From contig NZ_OY762614.1 of assembly GCF_963666145.1 (NCBI RefSeq), positions 1,230,501 through 1,294,500 of the forward strand: 64,000 bases of DNA, in the 5' to 3' direction. Source of the DNA: an uncultured Desulfobacter sp. (lineage in GTDB: Bacteria; Desulfobacterota; Desulfobacteria; Desulfobacterales; Desulfobacteraceae). Of this stretch, positions 52,228 to 61,463 are shown in pieces; position 1 is the stretch's first letter, and each line of letters starts with the position of its first letter. A program made the translations under genes and the position numbers. The notes under the pieces are model-generated. The model was given only the letters and a program-made list of their open reading frames with translations. It had not been told where the DNA came from and ran no database searches.

Positions 52228-52536
52228 ATGAAAAATATGAACAGCATGATGAAACAGGCCCAGAAACTGCAAAAAAAAATGCTGCAGACCCAACAGGAAC
52301 TGGCTATCAAAACCGTTGAAGCAAGTTCCGGCGGCGGTATGGTAAAAGTAGTGGCCAACGGTGCCCAGAAAATTGAATCCATTGTGCTGGAAAAAGAGGT
52401 GGTTGACCCCGAAGATCTTGAAATGTTGCAGGATCTTGTGCTTGCCGCAGTGAATGACGCCTTGAAAAAATCCCAGGATATGGTTTCCGCAGAAATGAGC
52501 AAGCTGACCGGCGGCATGAATATTCCGGGTCTGTAA
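52228..52536 (+). CDS. ybaB: YbaB/EbfC nucleoid-associated protein
   Basis: A 102-residue dimeric DNA-binding protein of the EbfC family. The helix MNSMMKQAQKLQKKMLQTQ is followed by VEASSGGGMVKVVANG and ending helices, closely matching YbaB. In Proteobacteria the gene lies between dnaX and recR, exactly as here. AAAGGAG is seven bases upstream. It binds DNA with little sequence preference. Confidence 0.96.
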   Translation: MKNMNSMMKQAQKLQKKMLQTQQELAIKTVEASSGGGMVKVVANGAQKIESIVLEKEVVDPEDLEMLQDLVLAAVNDALKKSQDMVSAEMSKLTGGMNIPGL

Positions 52537-52563
52537 TCGTTTCTAAAATAACCTGAGCCCATT

Positions 52564-53163
52564 GTGAACCATTACCCTGAAGCCATCGTCAAGCTGATCC
52601 ACTCGCTTTCCACCCTGCCGGGAATCGGAAAGAAAACAGCAGAACGCCTGGCCCTTCATATTCTTCATGCCCCGGACCATGAAGCGGCGACCCTGGCTGC
52701 AGATATCATTGAACTGAAAAAAAGTGTCAGGTTATGTACCTCCTGTTTTGCGCTCACGGATCGGAAAACCTGCCGGATCTGTTCCGACCCCGGCCGGGAC
52801 AGTGGTTTGATCTGCGTGGTGGAAAGCCCTTCGGACATGGCTGCCATTGAAAACTCAGGGGGGTTTTCGGGCGTATACCATATTCTTGGCGGTGCCCTGT
52901 CTCCCATTGACGGCATCGGCCCCAAAGACATCCGCCTGGCAGAACTGTTCAGACGGGCCCAGGCCAAGGATGTCAGGGAAATCATCCTTGCCACCCGGAC
53001 CAACGTGGAAGGCGAAGCGACGGCTGCCTACATCCGGGGCAAACTGACAACGACACATGTTAAAATCACCCGAATTGCATCGGGCATACCCATGGGCGGG
53101 GATCTTCAGTATGTGGACCCCCTGACTATGCAAAAAGCAATGGAAAAACGTTACGGGATCTGA
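52564..53163 (+). CDS. recR: Recombination protein RecR
   Basis: A 199-residue member of the RecFOR loader. The N-terminal helix-hairpin-helix GIGKKTAERLALHIL, zinc finger CTSCFALTDRKTCRIC, and Toprim domain starting ICVVESPSDMAAIE are in the standard order. GTG 52564 is the start. The YkgJ-type gene begins three bases after its stop. Confidence 0.96.
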   Translation: MNHYPEAIVKLIHSLSTLPGIGKKTAERLALHILHAPDHEAATLAADIIELKKSVRLCTSCFALTDRKTCRICSDPGRDSGLICVVESPSDMAAIENSGGFSGVYHILGGALSPIDGIGPKDIRLAELFRRAQAKDVREIILATRTNVEGEATAAYIRGKLTTTHVKITRIASGIPMGGDLQYVDPLTMQKAMEKRYGI

Positions 53164-53165
53164 GA

Positions 53166-53579
53166 ATGCTGACATCTGAAGATATTTTTGACTGTAAATT
53201 ATGTGGTGAGTGCTGCAGAGGGTTTGGCGGTACCTATGTGGATGAAAAGGATATCAAAAAAATATGTGAGTATATCCAGGCAGATCCCGACACCTTTGTG
53301 GAAAAATATTGTGACATGTCCGGATCAAGGCCGGTACTGACCCTGGGACAAGACGGAAGCTGTATCTTCTTTGATCCGGAAAAGCAGTGCACCATCCATC
53401 CGGTCAAGCCCTACATGTGCCGGGCCTGGCCCTTTATAAAGGCATTGATTCATCATCCGGAAAACTGGGAAATCATGGCAAACTCCTGCCCGGGGATGAA
53501 AAAAGGCGCCCCCCCCGAAGATATTTCACGCCTGGCGGCGATAGAGAAACAAAAGCTGGACAAAGCATTTAACCGTTAG
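53166..53579 (+). CDS. YkgJ-family cysteine cluster protein
   Basis: A 137-residue protein with the Cys pattern of the UPF0153/YkgJ family: CKLCGECCRGFGG at the start, then a central C-x6-C region (SCIFFDPEKQC) and HPVKPYMCRAWP. The cysteines probably bind zinc or a 2Fe-2S/4Fe-4S cluster. The function is unknown. It lies three bases after recR, so it ends the dnaX operon. Its stop overlaps the convergent motB stop. Confidence 0.82.
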   Translation: MLTSEDIFDCKLCGECCRGFGGTYVDEKDIKKICEYIQADPDTFVEKYCDMSGSRPVLTLGQDGSCIFFDPEKQCTIHPVKPYMCRAWPFIKALIHHPENWEIMANSCPGMKKGAPPEDISRLAAIEKQKLDKAFNR

Positions 53580-54382
53580 CGGTTATTCTTATACATATCT
53601 TCGAACTGGCGGGCAATACTGTCACGCTCATAAACAATCTCCACCCGCCGGTTCCGGGCCCGGCCCTGGGCTGTATCATTGGTGGCCACAGGATGATACT
53701 GGGCATAACCTTCAGCGGAGATATAAAAAGGCGGCACCCCGTTAGCAACCAGCAGGCGTGCAACAGTTGACGCCCTGGCTGCAGACAGTTCCCAGTTCGA
53801 TGGATAAAGGGACGACGAAATAGGCTCGGAATCGGTATGCCCCCGGACCCTTACGTGGTAGGCAAGGCGCGACAGGACCGACGCCAGTCTTTGAAGAATC
53901 TCCATCCCCTTTGGCGATAACTGGGTGGCACCTGCCGTAAATAGCAGCAGGTCGGACATGGTGATGACCACACCGGTCTCGGTTTTGGTCACACTGACCT
54001 CCCCACCCAGTTTATTAAAAAGGACCAACTCCCTGACCTCGGAAACGATTTCATCCATCTCCTTCTCAATCATTGCCCCGATCTCGTCAACGGCCTGATT
54101 TTCAGTGGGTTTTTCAGACGGAATGGGATGCATGGTCAGTCCTTCCCGGGTACCGGCTTCAGGCACAGCCTGGGCACCCAAGGCGCTTCTTAAAGATTTG
54201 ACCAATTCCTTGTAGGTCTCCTGCTGGGTGGTACTCATGGCAAACATGAGAACAAAAAAGCACATCAGAAGCGTTACAAGGTCAGAAAAGGTCGCCATCC
54301 ATTCCGGTGCGCCCTCCTGAATATTGATAATCTCCTGCTTGATAATCTGTTTTTTTTTGCTTCCCTCTTCTTCTTCGGCCAT
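53576..54382 (-). CDS. motB: Flagellar stator protein MotB
   Basis: A 268-residue stator protein. A cytoplasmic tail is followed by the membrane helix with the proton-carrying aspartate, FSDLVTLLMCFFVLMFAMS. The periplasmic OmpA/MotB peptidoglycan-binding domain follows (VRGHTDSEPI, then NWELSAARASTVARLLV and GRARNRRVEI). It pairs with motA 32 bp upstream on the same strand. Other flagellar genes are absent, so this could also be a TolR/ExbD-like or gliding stator, but MotB is the best fit. Confidence 0.88.
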   Translation of the reverse strand: MAEEEEGSKKKQIIKQEIINIQEGAPEWMATFSDLVTLLMCFFVLMFAMSTTQQETYKELVKSLRSALGAQAVPEAGTREGLTMHPIPSEKPTENQAVDEIGAMIEKEMDEIVSEVRELVLFNKLGGEVSVTKTETGVVITMSDLLLFTAGATQLSPKGMEILQRLASVLSRLAYHVRVRGHTDSEPISSSLYPSNWELSAARASTVARLLVANGVPPFYISAEGYAQYHPVATNDTAQGRARNRRVEIVYERDSIARQFEDMYKNNR

Positions 54383-54414
54383 ATGATTATCCTTTTTTGT
54401 ACCCGCCCGGGGTC

Positions 54415-55176
54415 TTATTTTTCAGCTTTAGCCGAGGCTTTTCCCAAATAAACCTTAAGCTTATCTTCCATTAATTTCGGGTGCTCGCCTTCCCGGATGG
54501 ATAAAACCCCTTCGTAAATGATATTCATGTTAGTCAGTTCAGCGTCATTCCGACCTTTGAGCTTGTTGCTCATGGGTGTAAAAAACAGGTTGGCAAGAAT
54601 GGCCCCGTAAAAGGTGGTGATCATGGCCACAGCCATTGACGGACCAATGGAGGAAGGATCATCCAGATTTGCCAGCATCTGTACAAGACCAATCAAAGTG
54701 CCGATCATGCCAAAGGCCGGCGCATAAGACGCCATACTGCTGAAGACATCAGCCCCGGTCTCCAAATCTTTCTTGGTCAAATCCATTTTTTTTTGCATAA
54801 TATCCCCGATATCTTCCGTCTTAACGCCATCCACGGTCATTTGCAAGGCCTGGGCCAGATAGGGGTCGGATGTGCCCTGGATATCCCCCTCAATAGAAAG
54901 CAGACCGCCCTTTCTTGCTTTATTGGATATCTCCGTCAGATTGCCAATGATATCTTCGGCCTTTTCAATTTTGAACATGAACACTTTGATGGCGACTTTA
55001 AACATGCCAAGCACATCACCTAGGGGAAATGCAATCATGGTAGCGGAAACAGTCCCCCCACAAACAATGACGATGGATGGAACGTCAATGAACATCGTTA
55101 TCGGACCGCCTAAAAGAATAGTGCCGATAATGAAACCTATCCCGGAAACAACACCGATGAGAGAAGAAATATCCAT
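54415..55176 (-). CDS. motA: Flagellar stator protein MotA
   Basis: A 253-residue four-helix stator subunit. The cytoplasmic loop includes the charged residues that interact with FliG, and helices 3-4 contain the conserved FSSMASYAPAFGMIGTLIGL and SMAVAMITTFYGAILANLFF. Downstream motB follows after 32 bp. The HD-GYP-like gene precedes by seven bp. Confidence 0.92.
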   Translation of the reverse strand: MDISSLIGVVSGIGFIIGTILLGGPITMFIDVPSIVIVCGGTVSATMIAFPLGDVLGMFKVAIKVFMFKIEKAEDIIGNLTEISNKARKGGLLSIEGDIQGTSDPYLAQALQMTVDGVKTEDIGDIMQKKMDLTKKDLETGADVFSSMASYAPAFGMIGTLIGLVQMLANLDDPSSIGPSMAVAMITTFYGAILANLFFTPMSNKLKGRNDAELTNMNIIYEGVLSIREGEHPKLMEDKLKVYLGKASAKAEK

Positions 55177-55183
55177 ATATCTA

Positions 55184-56551
55184 TCAGACCTTTATATAAA
55201 CAGTTTCGTCTACAGGATATGCCCTGTGATATTGTATTATCTTATCAATGATCTGTTGGGTCAGGGCCTGCCCGGCAGGCAGGAGTTTCGTGCCGGTCCG
55301 GGTGAACAAGGTTGCACTGAGAACCATTCCCGGCTTCAGCTGTTCCACACCGACCCCGCGGACCTCAAGGGTATCCCCGCCCAGGTGCAGCACCGCATAC
55401 TTTTCAAGCCATCCTGCGATCTGTGAATCAAGCCGACTGCCGATCATGGGTTCAAGCGCTGAAAGTAAATCCTGAACGCCAAAACCGGCGTTGTTTTCCC
55501 GGAGGGTCTCCATTTCATCTGCCCCGGCAAGGATTCTTGACGCCAGAGGGATGTGCCGGCGTTTCAAACCGTCAGGATATCCTGTACCATCAACATTTTC
55601 GTTCAAACTATGAATAATCGCCGCAGCACCCTCAAATCCCCGGCACTGGCTAAGCAATTCAGCACCTTTCACTGGAAACTGCATGATGATCGTTTGATCA
55701 TATACTGTTGAACGGCTGTCTGAATCTTGATCCGAATTTTCTCCATTCGGCCCATTTTCGCGATTATAATCCGCTGAAAGGAATAGAAGTCCGATTTCAT
55801 GAAGCATACCAGCTTTTGACAGATCCTCCAACTGTTTTCGGGATAAGCCCATTTTCGTTGCGATAAAACAGGCAATTTCCCCCACACGCTCACCGTGGCC
55901 GCGATTCCGCTCCACCCGCTGACGTACCAAGGTATAAAGAATTCGGCTAAACCCCTGACTATCTGCCTCACGCTGTGTTTTGATCTCCAAAAGGTTTTGC
56001 TGTAAACGCCTGCGCTCCTGGGACATTTGATGAATCTGCTTTAATGCCGTGTTCAGATTGGTTTTATCTTCAAGCAATTCATCTTTGACTTCTTTTAATT
56101 CGCGTTTAAATCGATCCAGATACCTAAATGATTTTTCAAGGGAATCGGTTTTGGAAAAAAGAGTCTGTTCAAGATGAAGTTTATCTATTATCCCCTTGGC
56201 CTTAACTTCAATTTCCCTTGTATCCAACGGCCAGTCCACCACCTGGTCGGCTCCGGATTCCATAATACTTAATCGGATGCCCTTGGTGATTTCTTCAGCG
56301 ACGATAACAAAAACAGCCGGAGAAAATCTAAAAATATGGGCCTTGAGCGCATCAAGCCACGGTTGCATCGTTGTCAGGTCAACATCGTCACCATGGGCAA
56401 AGGGATCCATGAGCACAATATCGGGTCGCTGTTTTATGGACTTTATCTGCTCCGGCGTCTGGACACAGGTAAAAGAGAGGTGCGAATCGTCAGAGGTGAG
56501 GTCCTGGGGACACCGGGAGCCCACATATAGAATGGAAAGGCGCAAAACCAT
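55184..56551 (-). CDS. Receiver-like plus degenerate HD-GYP protein
   Basis: A 455-residue cytoplasmic protein. The N-terminal 125 residues resemble a receiver with an acceptor-like Asp in PDIVLMDPF. A coiled coil (about 130-200) follows, then an HD-GYP-like domain: GHGERVGEIACFIA, MLHEIGLLF and DGTGYPDGLKRRHIPLASRI. The metal-binding HD pair reads HE, while the GYP segment is kept. It may therefore bind c-di-GMP without hydrolysing it, or hydrolyse another substrate. It is seven bp upstream of motA, suggesting a role in stator control. Confidence 0.75.
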   Translation of the reverse strand: MVLRLSILYVGSRCPQDLTSDDSHLSFTCVQTPEQIKSIKQRPDIVLMDPFAHGDDVDLTTMQPWLDALKAHIFRFSPAVFVIVAEEITKGIRLSIMESGADQVVDWPLDTREIEVKAKGIIDKLHLEQTLFSKTDSLEKSFRYLDRFKRELKEVKDELLEDKTNLNTALKQIHQMSQERRRLQQNLLEIKTQREADSQGFSRILYTLVRQRVERNRGHGERVGEIACFIATKMGLSRKQLEDLSKAGMLHEIGLLFLSADYNRENGPNGENSDQDSDSRSTVYDQTIIMQFPVKGAELLSQCRGFEGAAAIIHSLNENVDGTGYPDGLKRRHIPLASRILAGADEMETLRENNAGFGVQDLLSALEPMIGSRLDSQIAGWLEKYAVLHLGGDTLEVRGVGVEQLKPGMVLSATLFTRTGTKLLPAGQALTQQIIDKIIQYHRAYPVDETVYIKV

Positions 56552-56665
56552 AAAGTAAACACCACCTGTAATTTTTTATATGAAAGTCTGGGCAAGTACC
56601 CCAGACTTTCAACTTTTGTTGATGGCTGTGTCCGGCAGTCGATATATCAGGTCGGTCCGTGGCCG

Positions 56666-57217
56666 TTATTCCGAATATCCACGGGTCCACCATTCATCCC
56701 ATTGCGTGCCGAGGATCTCCCGGGCAAGCTGCTTACCCGTTTCTGTCTTAAGGCGGCCGACCACAAAGGGCAACCAGGATTCGGGGGAGGTGGCGCCAAG
56801 ATCTTTTAATTTTTTAAGTTCAAGAATAAATGAAAGCTGATCCGCATCATTGGCCAGCCGGGCTTCCATGGTTTCCCCCTGGTTGAATTCGTCAATTAGA
56901 TCGGGGATATCTTGGGCCCAGTCAAGGCCCTGGATCAGATCCGACACCGCATGGGGCTCATCCACACTATTATAGTGTTTGTTCACATAATTCAAGTCGC
57001 CTGTCCGGGCCTCGGCCGTATCATGGACCAGGGCCATGGAGATAAGCCGTTCAGCATCGGCATCCGGTTCAAGGCGGGCCATAACAAAGCACAGGAACGC
57101 TGTGGTGAAACTGTGTTCAGCAATACTTTCCTTTCCGGCCCCTAAAAAAGCGTATCCGCTCCGATTCAAGTCTTTGAGCATCCGTACTTCAAACAAAAGA
57201 TCAGCAATCCGTGTCAT
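56666..57217 (-). CDS. HD domain hydrolase, YfbR/HDDC2-like
   Basis: About 183 residues, an HD-domain protein of the nucleoside 5'-monophosphatase type. It starts near TRIADLLFEVRMLKDLNRSG, with H in ESIAEHSFTTAF and the metal pair in LVHDTAEARTGD. The usual substrates are deoxynucleoside monophosphates, not proven here. ATG 57217 is preferred; upstream in-frame sequence to 57289 gives no recognisable domain. The gene stands alone, with 114 bp to the HD-GYP-like gene. Confidence 0.78.
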   Translation of the reverse strand: MTRIADLLFEVRMLKDLNRSGYAFLGAGKESIAEHSFTTAFLCFVMARLEPDADAERLISMALVHDTAEARTGDLNYVNKHYNSVDEPHAVSDLIQGLDWAQDIPDLIDEFNQGETMEARLANDADQLSFILELKKLKDLGATSPESWLPFVVGRLKTETGKQLAREILGTQWDEWWTRGYSE

Positions 57218-57325
57218 TTCGCATCCATTTCCTGTGATTTGGGCAACAAATATTGACAATTTATAAAACATTCGCTTAAATAAAGTCAAGATTTACAAGG
57301 ATCAACACATCATTGGAGGCCCTCC

Positions 57326-58330
57326 ATGCCGGTTCACGATAAAATAATTTCACCCCTGGTATTTCTAATTGTTGTCTGCATTTTTGCCAGTCTTTCCCCG
57401 CTTGACGCCCGGGAGGAAGCGAAAAAATTTGACACAAACCAGGATACAGGATTTTATTACACCATTCAAAAAGGCGATACGCTCTGGGATCTGTCCCAAA
57501 AATTTTATAATTCCCAATGGGACTGGCCGGGCCTGTGGGGAATTAACCAGGATATTAAAAATCCCCACTGGATTTATCCGGGAAACACCATCAGGGTGTA
57601 CCTCAAGCCTGAATTGGCAAACCAACATCCTGAAAAACTGAAACTGCCGAAAATTGAAACCCGGTTTAATTATCCGGCCATTCACAAAACCGGATTCTTA
57701 AAAAAAGAACAGGTGCCGGCCCTTGGCACGGTGTTGCGGGAAAAAGAGGGCAATATCATGATGTCCACCGACGATATTGTTTATATCAGGCCCGCCGGCG
57801 AGACCCCGCTTATTACCGGACACAGGTATCAGATTTATTCGACCTCCCAGGTGGATCAACCCATCGGCACAGGCCGCTACAGAGGGGTCAAACACCTGGT
57901 CAAGGCAGACCTTGAGATCATTGAAGTCAATTCTAAATATGCAGTCGGCAAGATTAAAAAAGCATACAAAGATGTGATTTCAGGGGATCTGGTCATGGAT
58001 TTTTATACCAGAGCGCCCTCGGTTGAGGTGGATGAATATCCTGAACCTGTGGATGCGGTGCTGCTCTGTTCCGAAGATGACAATGTCATGATCAACGATT
58101 ACCGCATCGCCTTTATAAACAAGGGCACCGAAGATAATATCAGATCAGGCAACATTTACACCATCAAGCGCGGCAAAGAAACCGAATCTGTTTACGATAT
58201 AAAAACAGGGTTGGATATCGCACCGGTGGCATCGGGCCGACTCATTGTTCTGCATACGGAAGAGTCAAGTGCAACGGTAATGGTGCTCTCGTCGATACAG
58301 GATATTCATCCCGGGGACATTGTTAATTAG
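57326..58330 (+). CDS. Secreted LysM-domain protein
   Basis: A 334-residue exported protein. A signal peptide (VFLIVVCIFASLSPLDA) precedes one LysM domain: YYTIQKGDTLWDLSQKFYN and then YPGNTIRVYLKPEL. The C-terminal 240 residues contain no recognised catalytic site and are beta-rich. LysM domains bind peptidoglycan or chitin, so it is probably a cell-wall-associated scaffold. The SD GGAGG is ideally placed. Its stop lies two bp from the convergent gspE-like stop. Confidence 0.8.
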   Translation: MPVHDKIISPLVFLIVVCIFASLSPLDAREEAKKFDTNQDTGFYYTIQKGDTLWDLSQKFYNSQWDWPGLWGINQDIKNPHWIYPGNTIRVYLKPELANQHPEKLKLPKIETRFNYPAIHKTGFLKKEQVPALGTVLREKEGNIMMSTDDIVYIRPAGETPLITGHRYQIYSTSQVDQPIGTGRYRGVKHLVKADLEIIEVNSKYAVGKIKKAYKDVISGDLVMDFYTRAPSVEVDEYPEPVDAVLLCSEDDNVMINDYRIAFINKGTEDNIRSGNIYTIKRGKETESVYDIKTGLDIAPVASGRLIVLHTEESSATVMVLSSIQDIHPGDIVN

Positions 58331-58332
58331 TC

Positions 58333-60150
58333 TCACGCCTGTTCCCAGGTCACCCGCAGGATTTCCTGGTAGGTTGTCTGGCCTTCAAGCATTTTTGCGA
58401 TCCCGTTTTCCCGTAAGGGTCTAAGGCCTTGTTTACGAGCGGTTTGACGCATATCATCAAGGTTTGCCGTTCCGGTTGTCAACTGTTTGAGCTCCCGGGT
58501 ATAGGCAAGGATTTCATAAATACCGGTCCGGCCGCGGTAGCCGGTATTTCTGCATTTCACACACCCCTTGCCGTACCGCAACTTCAAAGGCCCCTCTCCG
58601 GGCACCACAAGACCTAAATCGGCAAGCTCACGCCGGCCCATTTCGAATGTCTGGGCACAATGGGAACAAATTTTACGCACCAGACGCTGGGCAACCACGC
58701 CGGTCAGGGCGGAATGAATCAAATATGGGGGAATCCCCAGATCCAGCAGCCTGAAAACCGTGGATACGGCATCATTGGTATGCAGGGTGGACAATACCAG
58801 GTGCCCGGTAAGCGCCGCCTGTACAGCCGCCTGGGCTGTCTCAAGATCCCGGATCTCACCTACCATGATAATATCCGGATCCTGGCGCATGATATTGCGC
58901 AGCACCGCGCCAAAGGTCACATCAATGGCCGGCTGGACCCCAATCTGGTTGAACTCCTCATGGATCATTTCAATGGGATCTTCAATGGTGGTGATATTGA
59001 CTTCTGGCGATGACAGCATGCGCAGTGAAGAGTACAAGGTAGTGGATTTGCCGGAGCCTGTGGGACCTGTGACCAGCACGATGCCAAAGGGCATGGTGAT
59101 CAGATTCTTATATTTTTTCAACTCCGACGGCGAGAACCCCAAACTCTCCAGATCCTGGAAAAGAATTTCAGGGTCCATGATCCGCATCACCACTTTTTCG
59201 CCAAATGCCACGGGAATCGTAGAGACCCGGAGTTCCACTTCCTGGTCCTTTTTGAGCATTTTAATCCGGCCGTCCTGGGGGCGGCGTTTTTCGGCCATAT
59301 CAAGGGCAGACAAATTTTTGATACGGCTGACCACGGCATTGTGAAGTTTTTTCGGCAATTTATAGACAGTGTGTAATGCCCCGTCAATGCGCATGCGCAC
59401 AAGACAGATATCACGTTTGGGTTCAATGTGCACATCACTGGCCTTCTGATCAAAGGCATAGGAAAACAGGTGATTCACGGCATTGACAATATGCTGGTCC
59501 GTGGACGGCGGTTCATCCATATTACCCAGATTGACAAACCGCTCAAGATTGCCCAAATCCACCCCGGTTCGGGAAAATAGATTTTCAGCCGCGCTGATGG
59601 AATGATGAAACCCGAAAAACTCCTTGATCAGCTTTGCCACATCCGTTTTTGAACTGACAATGGGAGAAACCTTCAAATTGGTCACCCGCTGTACATCGTC
59701 AATGGCCTCATGGTTAAAAGGATTCGGTGTAGCCACCACCAGTTTGCCGCCTTTCATATGCAAGGGCAGCAGCAGATGCCTCAGGGCAAAGGATCGGGAA
59801 ATGGTGCCGGTGACAAGATTGAGTTCCAGTTTTAACGGATCAATTTTTTTATAGGGAAGATGCCAGCAGTCGGCCAGGGTTTTATAAATCAGATCTTCAT
59901 CAATCACCTTGTCGGGTTCGTCCAAGCGATTCAAATTCAAATAGACCAACACATCAATAAAAGAGACGGCATTCATCCCTTCTTGCCTGTTTCCGGACGT
60001 TTTGCCGCCGGTTTGTGCGATAAGTTTATTTTTTATGTCATGCTCCCGGGCAAGCAAATTTTTGGCCTGGTCCAAAGAGATCAAGCCCTTTTCAATCAGT
60101 GCCCGGCAAATGGCTTTCGCGCTGAAATACCTGTCAGAGTTTAAATGCAT
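58333..60150 (-). CDS. Second GspE/PilB-type assembly ATPase
   Basis: A 605-residue ATPase of the GspE/PilB family. An N-terminal MshEN-like region (1-150) precedes the P-loop GPTGSGKSTTLYSSL, Walker B QDPDIIMVGEIRDLETAQA, and a zinc subdomain CSHC...CVKC. PilB or a second GspE are both possible: no pilin, PilC or PilT is in the window. ATG 60150 has AGG ten bases upstream; sequence extends to 60207 without a site. It is not part of the gsp operon. Confidence 0.82.
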   Translation of the reverse strand: MHLNSDRYFSAKAICRALIEKGLISLDQAKNLLAREHDIKNKLIAQTGGKTSGNRQEGMNAVSFIDVLVYLNLNRLDEPDKVIDEDLIYKTLADCWHLPYKKIDPLKLELNLVTGTISRSFALRHLLLPLHMKGGKLVVATPNPFNHEAIDDVQRVTNLKVSPIVSSKTDVAKLIKEFFGFHHSISAAENLFSRTGVDLGNLERFVNLGNMDEPPSTDQHIVNAVNHLFSYAFDQKASDVHIEPKRDICLVRMRIDGALHTVYKLPKKLHNAVVSRIKNLSALDMAEKRRPQDGRIKMLKKDQEVELRVSTIPVAFGEKVVMRIMDPEILFQDLESLGFSPSELKKYKNLITMPFGIVLVTGPTGSGKSTTLYSSLRMLSSPEVNITTIEDPIEMIHEEFNQIGVQPAIDVTFGAVLRNIMRQDPDIIMVGEIRDLETAQAAVQAALTGHLVLSTLHTNDAVSTVFRLLDLGIPPYLIHSALTGVVAQRLVRKICSHCAQTFEMGRRELADLGLVVPGEGPLKLRYGKGCVKCRNTGYRGRTGIYEILAYTRELKQLTTGTANLDDMRQTARKQGLRPLRENGIAKMLEGQTTYQEILRVTWEQA

Positions 60151-60348
60151 AAACAACCTATGAAGAATATTGAAACAGCCAATAAACGTGTATTCCGAAT
60201 ATTTCAATTAACCTGAATTTTCGCTTGAATTCAAGGATCATTTTCGTCACGGATACTTTTACCTTGACTTTTAGTCTCCTTCAGATCACAAATAATGCCC
60301 CGGTCTGACTGCGGGCCTGTAACATTCACATTTTTGTTGGGACAGACG

Positions 60349-61254
60349 ATGACATACCTCAAACTTTTATTAACCGCTTTTTTCTGGGGCGGCACCTTTA
60401 TTGCCGGCAAAGGCTTGGCAGGACATGTTCATCCATTTTGTGCGGCCTTTTTAAGGTTTACCATTGCGTCATTTTTTCTGGTAATACTGGTGATAAAAAA
60501 GGAAGGAAGGCTACCGAAAATTTATGGACGGGATGCGCTGTTGATTTTTCTTTCCGGCTTAACCGGCATTTTTGCCTATAATTTATTTTTCTTTTCCGGC
60601 CTGACCCTGATCAACGCCAACCGGGCCGCCCTGATTATTGCCACCAACCCCATATTCATCACCTTTTGCTCGGCGGCAATTTTTAAGGAACGATTGACAC
60701 CGTTAAAAATTCTTGGGCTGTTCTTATCGGTTTGCGGAGCAATGATAATCATCACAGGCGGGGATATCGGCCAAATTTTTAAAAACGGAATCGGCCGCGG
60801 AGAAATGGCCATTTTCGGCTGTGTAGCCTCCTGGGTCTGCTATTCGTTGCTCGGCAGGCCCCTTACCTACAGGTTTTCTCCTCTGGTCAGTGTGTGTTAC
60901 TCTTCGCTGGCAGGCACCTTAATGCTTTTTTTTCCGGCGGTATCAAAAGGGTTGTTTGCAGCCCTGCCCGGATACGGGGGTGTTGAATGGGGCAGTCTTT
61001 TTTATCTGGGATATTTTGGCACCGTGCTTGGGTTTGCCTGGTATTACCAGGGGATCAAAACGATCGGACCCGCAAAATCAAGTGTTTTCATCAATTTCGT
61101 ACCGATTTCTGCACTAATTCTGTCCTATTTTATTCTCAATGAATCTGTAACAAAACCAATTCTTGCCGGCGCCGCCCTTGTTGTCACAGGCGTTTACATG
61201 ACGAATCTTGCCGGATTTAGACGCAAAGAAAAGAGAATCATTGACGAGACATAG
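60349..61254 (+). CDS. EamA/DMT-superfamily transporter
   Basis: About 301 residues with ten hydrophobic helices and two EamA repeats. The start AFFWGGTFIAGKGLAGHVHP is the standard opening, and the second repeat is seen in ASWVCYSLLGRPLTYRFSP. Typical substrates are amino acids or metabolites exported by proton exchange; none can be named. ATG 60349 is preferred over an upstream in-frame start at 60295. The transcript would end at the hairpin 61397-61442. Confidence 0.85.
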   Translation: MTYLKLLLTAFFWGGTFIAGKGLAGHVHPFCAAFLRFTIASFFLVILVIKKEGRLPKIYGRDALLIFLSGLTGIFAYNLFFFSGLTLINANRAALIIATNPIFITFCSAAIFKERLTPLKILGLFLSVCGAMIIITGGDIGQIFKNGIGRGEMAIFGCVASWVCYSLLGRPLTYRFSPLVSVCYSSLAGTLMLFFPAVSKGLFAALPGYGGVEWGSLFYLGYFGTVLGFAWYYQGIKTIGPAKSSVFINFVPISALILSYFILNESVTKPILAGAALVVTGVYMTNLAGFRRKEKRIIDET

Positions 61255-61263
61255 ACCTATCTC

Positions 61264-61390
61264 CGTATTTGGACACAAATTGCCCATATGCAAGGCGCAG
61301 AAAATTTGGCAGCCTTAAGCAACCTCTTGGTTGTGAGGATTGTAAATTTTTCTGCAACGCCGCAGATGGGTGATTTGTTGTCCAAATACG
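61264..61390. repeat. 127-bp imperfect palindromic element
   Basis: The 44-base left arm (61264-61307, starting CGTATTTGGACA) and the 47-base right arm (61344-61390, ending TGTCCAAATACG) are reverse complements with a few mismatches and single-base gaps. A small inner hairpin, CAACC-TCTT-GGTTG (61320-61333), caps it. It looks like a REP/MITE-type intergenic repeat. No second copy was found in this window and no transposase is present. Confidence 0.7.
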
Positions 61391-61396
61391 ACAAAT

Positions 61397-61442
61397 AAAA
61401 ATGCCGGGGGCGTCTTCACAGAGAGCCCCCGGCATTTTTTTT
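61397..61442. terminator. Strong bidirectional terminator
   Basis: AAAATGCCGGGGGC pairs with GCCCCCGGCATTTT around GTCTTCACAGAGA, followed by a T-run. The GC-rich core (11 bp ATGCCGGGGGC/GCCCCCGGCAT) and flanking A and T tracts make it work in both directions. It separates the EamA gene from the ferredoxin gene. Confidence 0.9.
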
Positions 61443-61463
61443 GGGATATAAGATAACGCCGTT

